A stretch of DNA of 64,000 nt from Paludibacteraceae bacterium (GTDB lineage Bacteria > Bacteroidota > Bacteroidia > Bacteroidales > Paludibacteraceae). Under the pieces are notes generated by a model. It saw only the letters and a program-made list of their open reading frames with translations, was not told where the DNA came from and ran no database searches. The stretch lies in the NCBI GenBank assembly GCA_024693065.1, contig JAILLP010000023.1, positions 1-64,000 on the forward strand. Reading direction: 5' to 3'. Positions 17,310 to 25,024 of this stretch are shown one piece after another. The translations under genes were made by a program, and so were the position numbers. The first letter of the stretch is position 1, and every line of letters begins with the position of its first letter.

Positions 17310-17650
17310 TTCTTTTCTCCCTGCTTGCTTATTGCCTGTTGTTTCGTTTGTGCGTGAACTGTGATTCTCTCGTGTTCCGTTTTTATTTTCAATTCATGAT
17401 TCGTGTGGGGCGATAATCCCCTTGCTTTGATTGATGTATATTAAGTAATACAATGTGTGGTGGAGATTTGTATGAAATGAATTTTGTGAGTTGAGAAATA
17501 TGTTTATCTTTGAGGAGTCGCATGAGATGATAATTACGTGGTGTTTTGTGTTACAATTTACACCGAAAGGGGGAAAGGGTAGGCGACTTCGTTAATAGGA
17601 TTTATTTTATAGAACATATAGTGTATTTATTAACTTAAAAATTTTAAGCA
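17310..17650. other. Intergenic leader region
   Basis: 341 bp: a small possible hairpin at 17407-17421, then a promoter (separate entry) and a leader of about 130 nt. The leader contains aaagggggaaaggg but no riboswitch I recognise. Confidence 0.5.
17483..17512 (+). promoter_or_regulatory. Promoter of the two-gene secreted-protein operon
   Basis: -33 TTTG (17483-17486), 18-nt spacer, -7 TATCTTTG (17505-17512). Confidence 0.6.
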
Positions 17651-18121
17651 ATGAAAAAGAAGGGTTTATTATTATTGACCGTAATGGGGTTGTGGGGGGC
17701 TGCGTTTGCTGACCCGTCAGTAGTGACAATTGAATTCAAGGATCTCACTAAAAAGTCTTTTGTGTTGGCGGACTCTCCGGTTTTCCAATACAGGAATGAT
17801 AGTCTTATTGTGAACGGAAGTGCATCTACCGCTTATCAGTTCGAGAAAGTTGCCAAATATTACTTCTCTGATGGAGGGGAACCTTCTGGTATACCTGCTG
17901 TTGCGGAGAACGAGGTGCGTGTGACCTATTTGGATAATCAACATATTCAGGTAGAAGGGCTTGCCGCGAATTCCCAGGTGGGTTTGTTCTCTATATTAGG
18001 ACAAAACATCGAGCGGAAGGTGTCGAAAGATGGAGAAGCCGTTCTCTTTACTCTGCCTGGCGCGAAAGGCGTCTATGTCTTGAATGTCGATGGACAGTCT
18101 GTTAAACTTATAAAGGAATAA
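17651..18121 (+). CDS. Small secreted protein with T9SS type-A-like C-terminus
   Basis: 156 aa. Signal peptide MKKKGLLLLTVMGLWGAAFA. The first half is a short beta-rich segment (VTIEFKDLTKKSFVLADSP, VAKYYFSDGG). The last 60 residues (LAANSQVGLFSILGQNIERKV to GVYVLNVDGQSVKLIKE) follow the pattern of type-A T9SS sorting domains, so export and cell-surface attachment are likely. It has no recognised functional domain. The next gene starts 3 nt after its stop, so both are made together. Confidence 0.75.
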   Translation: MKKKGLLLLTVMGLWGAAFADPSVVTIEFKDLTKKSFVLADSPVFQYRNDSLIVNGSASTAYQFEKVAKYYFSDGGEPSGIPAVAENEVRVTYLDNQHIQVEGLAANSQVGLFSILGQNIERKVSKDGEAVLFTLPGAKGVYVLNVDGQSVKLIKE

Positions 18122-18124
18122 TTT

Positions 18125-20035
18125 ATGAAAAAATATATACTTACTAGCCTGATAGTATTGATGTATATTGTCAGTGCTTCGGCATCACAAAAGTTGTGTT
18201 TGAAGGAGAGTGTGAATGGTGTGACCAAAACGTACATTCTGGATATTACCAAGCATGATACCATCTTCCATAATGATTCTCTCCGTCAGGTGCACATTAA
18301 AACGGGTAATCGGTCATCGTATCTGAAACAGGGGTTCTCTTTGGACGCTGTGAGTCAAATATCTTTCCTTGACAGTGAGAAAGCTAGTGGATCGATTTCC
18401 GCTTTGTCCGAATGTAAGCTGAAAGGGGAAACGCTCTTTGTGAATGATACGTTAGCTACTTATCAGTATATCGAGAAGGAAAAGACTTTGAAGCTCACGC
18501 TGTTCTACAACGGCGGTGATTGTTGCGCGGATTGGTTTGTGGATATGTTGCGTTCGGGCGATACCATCTCTCTCTTCCCTGGACAATACCGCACGGAGGA
18601 TCCTGAAAATCCGGGTGTATATTTGATGTGTGATTGTATGTGCGCTTATGACTTGACGATTCTTTTGTCGGATGTGGAGCCTGGCAAGTATCACTTCATC
18701 GCGGGCTTTGATAAAAAAGAGTTTGACATCGATTTGACCCAAGGTGCGTCTGGCGTTGTCCTTGATGGTCCAAGGGGTGTTTTCATGCAGAACAGTCCTT
18801 GTAAAAGTAATAATGATCTGGAAGAAGAGGCTCAGGCTTCAACGGAATCCAACGCTTACAGTCCACGCCATGGTTATGTGAAAGAATGGAAGGATGGCGA
18901 CACGTTGTTGACTTACCGATATGAGCCATTGGAAAACCTGATTCTCTTCGTTTCCCATGATGTGGAACTCAATTGCTGCGCCTCCATTAGTTCTGAGACG
19001 ATTGTGAGGAATGATACCATCTTCGTGAACTCGGTTGATTTGTCTAATGCTCCTTGCAATTGCAACTGCGTGTATGATGTCACTTCAAGAGTGGAGAACT
19101 TGAAAATTCCTCGTGGACATGGTGGTAGCTTGCTGCACTTTGTCGTGGATGGTGTTCCTTTGGATATCGAGGCGAAATATTTTGGCGAGGGCGAGGCAGT
19201 CAGTGGTGCTATCCTCTATGGTAGCCCAAGGGGTTATACACCAAAGCCTTCCACCTGTGGCGTCTCTTTCGAGGAGGAAGAGGGCGATCCTAAATTTGAG
19301 AAGTTGACTAGGAAACTGGAAAGCAGTGTGGACACGCTGGTATCCTATCGCTTTGATCCGCAGACTGGTAGTGGAACCGTTTACATGCATGATATGCCTC
19401 TTAGATGCTGCATCGAAGCTAGTTCCATCACAAAAGTGAAGGATAGTGTCGTATCCATCACTCCTGTAGAGATTGGCAACCCTTGCAGATGTATTTGCCA
19501 ATACAATATCACCACGATAGTGGAGAACTTGGGACGCAAGGTTTATCATTTTTCTATTCCTCGTGCATCGGAAACCATTGAGTTCGACGTTGATCTGACT
19601 CGGGACACTATCGTTGAGGGCGCTATCCTTAACGTGATCAGGGGTGTATTCAACCTTAGCAGCGAATGTAAGAAACAACGTGACCAGTTGTCTGAGGAGG
19701 AGATGCCGGTGACTTCTTCGGAAAAAGTTTATCCTAATAGGCCTGAAACGTTGGATACGTTAGTGTATTACCAATATTTCGATGGTCAAGTGTTCATCGA
19801 ATCTTATGGTCTGGAGCTCAACTGCTGCACAGACAAAGGCTCGGAGGTGGTGGCTCAGGGCGACACCATCATCGTCAATGCGACGGAAAGCGGAGAAAGA
19901 TGTAGATGCTTATGTATCTTCGATATTAGCACGAATGTGCTAGGTGTATCTAAGAAAAAATATCACTTCATCGTGGATGGCGTGGAGTTCGATGTCGATT
20001 TCTCTAAGGATTTGTCGGGCTTTGTGACGAGATAG
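18125..20035 (+). CDS. Secreted protein with four tandem CC...CxCxC modules
   Basis: 636 aa, signal peptide ending near VSASA. After a lead segment like that of its neighbour (TYILDITKHDTIFHNDSL), four modules of about 130 aa follow. Each has a Cys-Cys pair (133-134, 284-285, 428-429, 567-568) and then a CxCxC triplet (169/171/173, 311/313/315, 454/456/458, 593/595/597). The triplet is followed by YD(L/V/I)T-like and KYHFxVDGVxFDVD-like strands. The fixed five-cysteine pattern suggests disulfides or metal binding in each module. Single modules of similar pattern occur in small Bacteroidales lipoproteins as far as I recall; function unknown. Unlike its operon partner it has no T9SS tail. Confidence 0.8.
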   Translation: MKKYILTSLIVLMYIVSASASQKLCLKESVNGVTKTYILDITKHDTIFHNDSLRQVHIKTGNRSSYLKQGFSLDAVSQISFLDSEKASGSISALSECKLKGETLFVNDTLATYQYIEKEKTLKLTLFYNGGDCCADWFVDMLRSGDTISLFPGQYRTEDPENPGVYLMCDCMCAYDLTILLSDVEPGKYHFIAGFDKKEFDIDLTQGASGVVLDGPRGVFMQNSPCKSNNDLEEEAQASTESNAYSPRHGYVKEWKDGDTLLTYRYEPLENLILFVSHDVELNCCASISSETIVRNDTIFVNSVDLSNAPCNCNCVYDVTSRVENLKIPRGHGGSLLHFVVDGVPLDIEAKYFGEGEAVSGAILYGSPRGYTPKPSTCGVSFEEEEGDPKFEKLTRKLESSVDTLVSYRFDPQTGSGTVYMHDMPLRCCIEASSITKVKDSVVSITPVEIGNPCRCICQYNITTIVENLGRKVYHFSIPRASETIEFDVDLTRDTIVEGAILNVIRGVFNLSSECKKQRDQLSEEEMPVTSSEKVYPNRPETLDTLVYYQYFDGQVFIESYGLELNCCTDKGSEVVAQGDTIIVNATESGERCRCLCIFDISTNVLGVSKKKYHFIVDGVEFDVDFSKDLSGFVTR

Positions 20036-20061
20036 GTTAATATGTTTCCATAATTCTGATG

Positions 20062-20104
20062 ATGCCACGGGGGACGCAGTGACCCTCGTGGCATTATTTA
20101 CTAT
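20062..20104 (+). terminator. Probable terminator of the secreted-protein operon
   Basis: Stem atgccacg/cgtggcat with an inner ggg/ccc extension, followed by tattta; 26 nt after the stop codon. Confidence 0.65.
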
Positions 20105-20218
20105 TTAACTATTTACTATTTACTGTTTGGACGTTTGCGATTTACTATTTAGACGTTTGCGATTTGCTAATTGGGCTGTTTGGGATTTACTATTTAGCTA
20201 TTTACGATTTACTGTTTC
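20101..20218. repeat. Degenerate 22-23-nt tandem repeat
   Basis: Units begin at 20130, 20152, 20175 and 20197 (gacgtttgcgatttactattta and variants). They are preceded by ctatttaactatttactatttactgttt. The same atttactattta word appears in reverse complement just before ahcY (13271-13303) and in loose form near 56098-56117. Confidence 0.75.
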
Positions 20219-20280
20219 AGAGGCGGAAATGGTTGATCGTCTTTTGCCTCATCCCTATGAAAATGTTGGGGAATGTTCCT

Positions 20281-20319
20281 GGAAAAGGAAAGGGGATCGC
20301 CTTGCTTGGCAACCCCCTT
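20281..20319 (-). terminator. Terminator of the 36-codon gene
   Basis: On the minus strand aagggggttgcc / ggcgatcccctt forms an imperfect stem and is followed by tccttttcc. It starts 5 nt after the small gene's stop codon. Confidence 0.65.
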
Positions 20320-20323
20320 CGAT

Positions 20324-20434
20324 TCATTTCTTTTTAGCATCTATATGAGACGCTGACTCCTCAGCTGCCAAATAAGCAGCAATGTGTTTTGCTTTTTTCT
20401 CAACCTTTTTAGGCTTTTTCTCATTACCTTTCAT
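20324..20434 (-). CDS. Small lysine-rich protein, 36 aa (not in ORF track)
   Basis: Translates to a highly basic peptide beginning MKGNEKKPKKVEKKAKH and ending HIDAKKK, with a helical middle (IAAYLAAEESAS). A matching terminator follows directly. Upstream on the minus strand, TAACTTTA (20448-20455) is one base off the -7 consensus. Small Lys-rich proteins of this style occur in Bacteroidales as far as I recall; nucleic-acid or ribosome binding is only a guess. Support comes from the terminator and composition, not from a domain. Confidence 0.55.
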   Translation of the reverse strand: MKGNEKKPKKVEKKAKHIAAYLAAEESASHIDAKKK

Positions 20435-20696
20435 AATACTACCAATTTAAAGTTAAACATTTTGTTTTATTTAAACGGAGTTGCTCGGTTATGAAAAACA
20501 TAGCTGGGTAGCTCTTCGAAATGATTTTCGATCATAGTTGACGACCTTTGTCGTCATCTATATTAATACAAAAACCGTGCCAAACATTGAAATGAACTTT
20601 CTGTCCGCTTTCGTGCCATTCTGTCCGAGTGGTGTGACATGATTGGCTATTTTTTTGTAGGGTAGGGTGAAAATTGTTTGTCAGACGGTCACCGTA

Positions 20697-20718
20697 GAGA
20701 CGCAATGCATTGCGTCTC
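20697..20718. repeat. Perfect 22-bp palindrome (REP-like)
   Basis: GAGACGCAATGCATTGCGTCTC, flanked by accgta and atct. Elements of the form GTAGAGACGC...GCGTCTC are, to my recollection, dispersed intergenic palindromes in several phyla. No T tract follows, so a terminator role is unlikely. Confidence 0.7.
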
Positions 20719-20843
20719 ATCTGATGAAAATTAAATTGTTTTTGTGATGCTATATTGTCGATTCTTTGTAAATTGCCTTGATTATTGGTGAGAGATTTGT
20801 TTCTTCCTTTCCCTTTAAAAATGAATAGTTTAATTAATACAAT

Positions 20844-22760
20844 ATGGAAAATAAAGAAGTAGGATTCGTCCGCGTTGCCAGTGCTATCCCAGTGGTGGAG
20901 ATTGCCAATCCCAAGGTGAATGCCGACAGAATCATTTCGCTGATAGAAAAGGCGGCGCAAGAGAATGTCAAAATTGTATGTTTCCCGGAACTTTGTCTTA
21001 CGGGCTATACCTGTTCCGATCTTTTTTATCAACGTACTTTAATCGATGAGACGCAAAGGCAACTCCTTAGAATAAATGAGGCCGCTGGTCGGCATGGACT
21101 CTATGCCATTGTGGGGGCTCCCTACTATCGTGATGGTAAACTATATAATGCGGCTTTCGTGGCTGGTACGGGCGACCAGTTCTTCCATACGGAGGTAGAT
21201 AAACAATATTTGCCAAGCAACAATGAGTTCTACGAGAAACGTTGGTTCACTCCTGGATTCGGTGAGAAGAGGCAGATTTTTGAGACCGATGGACTAAAAT
21301 TCGGCATTGAGATCTGCGAAGACTTATGGATGCCGGCATCTCCAAGTGACGAGCTCTGTCTGGCGGGTGCGGAGATCATCTTCAACCTCTCTGCCAGTGA
21401 TGAACTGATTGGCAAGGAGGCTTACCGCCGTCAATTGGTGAAGCAGAAGTCTGCCACGAATGTGTGTGCCTACATCTATACGGGTTCTGGCTTCGGAGAG
21501 AGTAGTACCGACCTCGTCTTTTCCGGCACTGCCATCCTCGCTGAAAACGGTAGTCTGTTGGCCACGTCGGAACGATTCTCTTTCAAAGAACAGCTCACCA
21601 TTGCCGATATTGACGTGCAGCGATTGCAGGCGGATCGTCTGCGCAACTCCGCTTTCATCATCGGAAATCAGAACCCTAACAAGAAAAACGAAATAGAAAT
21701 CACTCATCTTGGGCCAATCTATCTATATGCCAATCCATCGGATGTGACTCGCACATTCGCACCTCATCCATTCGTTCCGCCAGAGGACGAGATGAAGACA
21801 CGTTGCAACGAGATCTTCTCCATCCAAGTGGGTGGCTTGGCAACGCGCTTGTATCACACAGGCATCCAGAAGGCGGTTGTGGGCATTAGTGGAGGTCTCG
21901 ACTCTACACTCGCACTGCTTGTGATGGTGAAGACATTCGATAAGCTAGGCCTTCCTCGTAAAAACATTGTCGGCATCACAATGCCTGGTTTTGGCACCAC
22001 TGGTCGCACCTATCACAACTCACTCAATATGATGAAGAGTCTGGGTATCTCGATCAAGGAGGTGGACATCAAACCAGCTTGCTTGCAGCACCTGAAGGAT
22101 ATTGATCATGACCTTTCCGTTTTGGATGTCACCTATGAGAACACACAGGCACGTGAGAGAACACAGATCTTGATGGATTATGCCAATAAGATTGGTGGAT
22201 TGGTGGTTGGAACGGGCGACTTGTCAGAGCTGGTGTTGGGTTGGGCAACCTACAACGGCGACCACATGAGTATGTATGCTGTCAACACATCGATTCCGAA
22301 GACATTGGTGAGATACTTGGTGAAATATGCGGCTCTTTATGAGATGGATGAGGCCGCAAAGGAGACGTTGCTGGATGTCTGTGACACACCCGTCAGTCCG
22401 GAACTTCTTCCTGCCGACGACAAAGGAGAGATCGCACAAAAGACAGAGGATTTGGTGGGACCTTACGAGCTTCACGATTTCTTCATCTACTACACCCTTC
22501 GTTTCGGTTTGTCGCCTACAAAGATTTTCTTTATGGCATGCAAGGCGTTTGAAGGTAAATATGATAATGCGACGATATTGAAGTGGATGCGCACGTTCTA
22601 TTGGCGTTTCTTCGCGCAACAGTTTAAGAGAAGCTGTATGCCGGATGGTCCGAAGGTTGGTAGTGTCAACCTCTCACCACGTGGCGATTGGAGAATGCCA
22701 AGCGATGCATCCAGCAAAATATGGATTGAAGAGGTGGAACGTTTAACAAAAAATATATGA
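20844..22760 (+). CDS. nadE: Glutamine-dependent NAD+ synthetase
   Basis: 638 aa, the usual two-domain length. The N-terminal nitrilase-type amidase (about 1-270) shows CFPELCLTGYTC (Glu) and FGIEICEDLWMP (Cys nucleophile), releasing ammonia from glutamine. The C-terminal synthetase has the ATP-binding SGGLDSTLAL loop and VGTGDLSELVLGWATYNGD. It catalyses the last step of NAD synthesis. The next gene overlaps its stop codon by 4 nt (ATGA). No strong promoter consensus was found in its 5' region. Confidence 0.97.
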   Translation: MENKEVGFVRVASAIPVVEIANPKVNADRIISLIEKAAQENVKIVCFPELCLTGYTCSDLFYQRTLIDETQRQLLRINEAAGRHGLYAIVGAPYYRDGKLYNAAFVAGTGDQFFHTEVDKQYLPSNNEFYEKRWFTPGFGEKRQIFETDGLKFGIEICEDLWMPASPSDELCLAGAEIIFNLSASDELIGKEAYRRQLVKQKSATNVCAYIYTGSGFGESSTDLVFSGTAILAENGSLLATSERFSFKEQLTIADIDVQRLQADRLRNSAFIIGNQNPNKKNEIEITHLGPIYLYANPSDVTRTFAPHPFVPPEDEMKTRCNEIFSIQVGGLATRLYHTGIQKAVVGISGGLDSTLALLVMVKTFDKLGLPRKNIVGITMPGFGTTGRTYHNSLNMMKSLGISIKEVDIKPACLQHLKDIDHDLSVLDVTYENTQARERTQILMDYANKIGGLVVGTGDLSELVLGWATYNGDHMSMYAVNTSIPKTLVRYLVKYAALYEMDEAAKETLLDVCDTPVSPELLPADDKGEIAQKTEDLVGPYELHDFFIYYTLRFGLSPTKIFFMACKAFEGKYDNATILKWMRTFYWRFFAQQFKRSCMPDGPKVGSVNLSPRGDWRMPSDASSKIWIEEVERLTKNI

Positions 22761-23467
22761 TCGTGAGAAAAGAATTGCTCATTCTGGCAACGGCTGTGTT
22801 AAGCGCTTGCGGCGGGGCGAACACCAATCAGGAGCAACGTTCGGAGACACTGAGTAAGGATCTTCCTGAAGACACGGTATTGGTAGTGAAGGAACTGCCT
22901 TCATTTACCTCTCCCGACCGCCAATTTATGGATGTGCGTGGCAACGTTTCCAAATTGTCTGTTCAGGTAAGTAATTGTGACTCTACTTGGAGTGGCAAGC
23001 TCGAACATGTGGAATGGATGGATAAGACATACACATTCGATCAAAAAGGTGTTGTTGTTTTTGATCCAAAGGAAAAAATCAGGCTTTCCCGCAACGACAA
23101 TGGACAAATCACAAAGAAGGAAGTCTATGTGGCGGACTTTGGCATTTATGTTTCCGAAGAGTATCTCTATAATGAACAGGGGATGTTGGACACGATGATT
23201 ATCAATGGGTTAGAATGCCATGGGAAAAAGTATTTCACGTATGACAATGATTTAGAATGTGTTTCCTCTGTTGAGCCCTCAATGGGAGAAGGCGAATATC
23301 TTTATACAGATGCCATGGAATATTTCAACATCGTGGAGTGGGATAGTTTGGGTAACTGGACAAAACGTCGTGTAACCACCGTTACCAAGTATTCTCAGGA
23401 CAGAAAGAAGATTGAGAAAGAGGAAAGTAAGTATCGTATAGAGACGAGAGAAATTTTTTATTATTAA
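22757..23467 (+). CDS. Lipoprotein of unknown function
   Basis: 236 aa with lipoprotein signal MIVRKELLILATAVLSAC (lipid Cys18). The mature part has strand-turn repeats reminiscent of YD-type repeats (EYLYNEQGMLDTMIING, YFTYDNDLECVSSV, NIVEWDSLGNWTKRRV). This resembles small Bacteroidales periplasmic lipoproteins that read as MORN/RHS-like text. It overlaps nadE by 4 nt and is translationally coupled to it, but no biochemical connection is apparent. Confidence 0.75.
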   Translation: MIVRKELLILATAVLSACGGANTNQEQRSETLSKDLPEDTVLVVKELPSFTSPDRQFMDVRGNVSKLSVQVSNCDSTWSGKLEHVEWMDKTYTFDQKGVVVFDPKEKIRLSRNDNGQITKKEVYVADFGIYVSEEYLYNEQGMLDTMIINGLECHGKKYFTYDNDLECVSSVEPSMGEGEYLYTDAMEYFNIVEWDSLGNWTKRRVTTVTKYSQDRKKIEKEESKYRIETREIFYY

Positions 23468-23576
23468 ATGTGATCCACACACGCTCGGAATTTGTGCTCA
23501 AAGTTAACGTTGAATTGATTCGTCCGCAAATTTTCCGCCCTTGATTCCGTGCGTTAGGATCATGCTTTGAAGCAAA

Positions 23577-23608
23577 TTTGTCCCATTCAAAAAAATGATG
23601 TACATTTG
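23577..23608 (+). promoter_or_regulatory. Promoter of the barrel-paralogue pair
   Basis: -33 TTTG (23577-23580), 20-nt spacer, -7 TACATTTG (23601-23608), 27 nt before the start at 23636. Confidence 0.7.
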
Positions 23609-23635
23609 CGCCATTAATTTTATAATCATTATAGT

Positions 23636-24235
23636 ATGAAAAAAGTGTTGTTTTTATTGATGGCTGTGCTTCCTTTCATGGGAGTCAGTGCATCGAATGT
23701 GAGCAAGATTGAGTATGCCAATGCTGGTGATTTCTCCCTCGGTATTATGATTGGTGTTCCTCCTCATAGCCATGCGAATATGCCTTCTATTTCTGTGGAT
23801 GGTATGTGGGGCTTGGCGGACGGATTCATCCACACGAAGACGTTCGGTGACAATGGTGCCATCGATTTGGGCGCATATATCGGATACTGTAACTGGACGG
23901 ATAAATTTTATGAGAGAGGTTATGAATTTAAGCATTCTTATTGGGAGTTGCCGATGGCTATCCGTTGTGGATTCCATTTCCAGTTCGTTCAGCATTTGGA
24001 CGTATATGCGGGTTTCCAAAGCGGTGTGGCAATTGTTCATTGGAGTGATACGCATGGTCCTGAGAAGGTCAGTGATGGCGATTGCAATGGTATCTTTGGT
24101 AACTATTTGGGCGCAAAATGGCACTTCACTGAGGGCTTCGGCGTGAAGGCTGAATTCTCGAGCGATTGGATCGGTAAGGGTGAGGAGCATAATAACATGC
24201 CTCCTTTCGCTGTTGGTGTGACGTTCAATTTCTAA
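23636..24235 (+). CDS. Secreted barrel-like protein, paralogue 2 of 3
   Basis: 199 aa, signal peptide ending at VSASN. Shares with its neighbour: SLGIMIGVPP near the start, WGLADGFIHTKTFGDNGAIDLGAYIGY, AIRCGFHFQFVQHLDVYAGFQSGV, AKWHFTEGFGVKAEFSSDW, and a C-terminal AVGVTFNF strand ending in Phe as in outer-membrane barrels. Function unknown. Confidence 0.78.
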   Translation: MKKVLFLLMAVLPFMGVSASNVSKIEYANAGDFSLGIMIGVPPHSHANMPSISVDGMWGLADGFIHTKTFGDNGAIDLGAYIGYCNWTDKFYERGYEFKHSYWELPMAIRCGFHFQFVQHLDVYAGFQSGVAIVHWSDTHGPEKVSDGDCNGIFGNYLGAKWHFTEGFGVKAEFSSDWIGKGEEHNNMPPFAVGVTFNF

Positions 24236-24312
24236 TCGGAGATATTTGTAAGTAATATATTGTTAACGGAATCCCTCGCTTGAGGGTGAGATGTGAAAAT
24301 TCGATTGTTATT

Positions 24313-24906
24313 ATGAAAAGGATTTTTTTATTGGTTATTTCCTTTTTGCTTGTCGGAAATATGATGGCAGGTAATGGAAAAGTGAGTGAAATTGGCGTCG
24401 TAAAACAGGGCGGTTGCAATTTGGGGTTTATGATCGGTGTGCCGCCAATTAATTACTACGAGAGTGGCGAACCTACGGATCCTACGATTCCTACGTTCTC
24501 GGTAGATGTTAATTGGGGCTTGGCTTCCGGATTCATCAAAACCAAGACTTTCGGTAACAATGGTGCTGTCGATTTGGGCGCATATTGGGGTATTGACCAT
24601 TATAAAGGCGTCTGGGATCGCGGAAGGGGAATGTTGCAGAACTCTATCTTGATCAGAGCTGCTTTCCATTTCGAGTTCGTGAAGAATTTGGATGTCTTCA
24701 TGGGTATCGCCAATGGTGTGAATATCTTCGGTTCCACGAATGACCATCCGGGATGGGACTTCGATGATTGCAAGTATGCCGGTGGTATTTACGGTGGTGT
24801 GAAATATTACTTCACGGATCATTTCGGTCTGAAGATCGAGTTCGGTTCTGACTGGAACGAGAAGAATCTTACGAATTTCGCAGGTGGTTTCACATTTAAG
24901 TTCTAA
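24313..24906 (+). CDS. Secreted barrel-like protein, paralogue 3 of 3
   Basis: 197 aa from MKRIFLLVISFLLVGNMMAG; the track start 11 codons earlier adds residues that do not fit a signal peptide. Conserved framework: LGFMIGVPP, WGLASGFIKTKTFGNNGAVDLGAYWG, AAFHFEFVKNLDVFMGIANGVNI, VKYYFTDHFGLKIEFGSDW, ending GGFTFKF. It differs from paralogue 2 mainly in the loops. It follows by 77 nt and is probably a tandem duplicate; a strong hairpin follows. Confidence 0.78.
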   Translation: MKRIFLLVISFLLVGNMMAGNGKVSEIGVVKQGGCNLGFMIGVPPINYYESGEPTDPTIPTFSVDVNWGLASGFIKTKTFGNNGAVDLGAYWGIDHYKGVWDRGRGMLQNSILIRAAFHFEFVKNLDVFMGIANGVNIFGSTNDHPGWDFDDCKYAGGIYGGVKYYFTDHFGLKIEFGSDWNEKNLTNFAGGFTFKF

Positions 24907-24969
24907 AAACTTAGATCGGACTATAGAGCTGGGAAGTGAATCCCTAGGCTTTAAATGATAGAAATAATG

Positions 24970-25003
24970 AAGGAGGGGCGAATCATCGTCCCTCCTTTTG
25001 TTT
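24970..25003. terminator. Bidirectional terminator
   Basis: Stem aaggaggggcga/tcgtccctcctt (24970-24981 and 24986-24997) followed by ttgttt, between convergent genes. Confidence 0.8.
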
Positions 25004-25024
25004 ACGCATGATGCGTTTGCTTGC

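Larger units (their letters stand above)
20036..20843. other. Gene-poor spacer with repeats and one small gene
   Basis: 808 bp: a terminator hairpin (20062-20104), a 22-nt tandem repeat (20101-20218), a minus-strand small gene with its own terminator (20281-20434), a short hairpin gacgac-cttt-gtcgtc (20540-20555) and a perfect 22-bp palindrome (20697-20718). No clear TAnnTTTG box was found before nadE. The track ORF 20127-20348 is not supported. Confidence 0.7.

Noticed and set aside
20127-20348. 73-codon ORF in the nadE upstream spacer
   Set aside because: It is a translation of the 22-nt repeat and of the complement of the small minus-strand gene's terminator.
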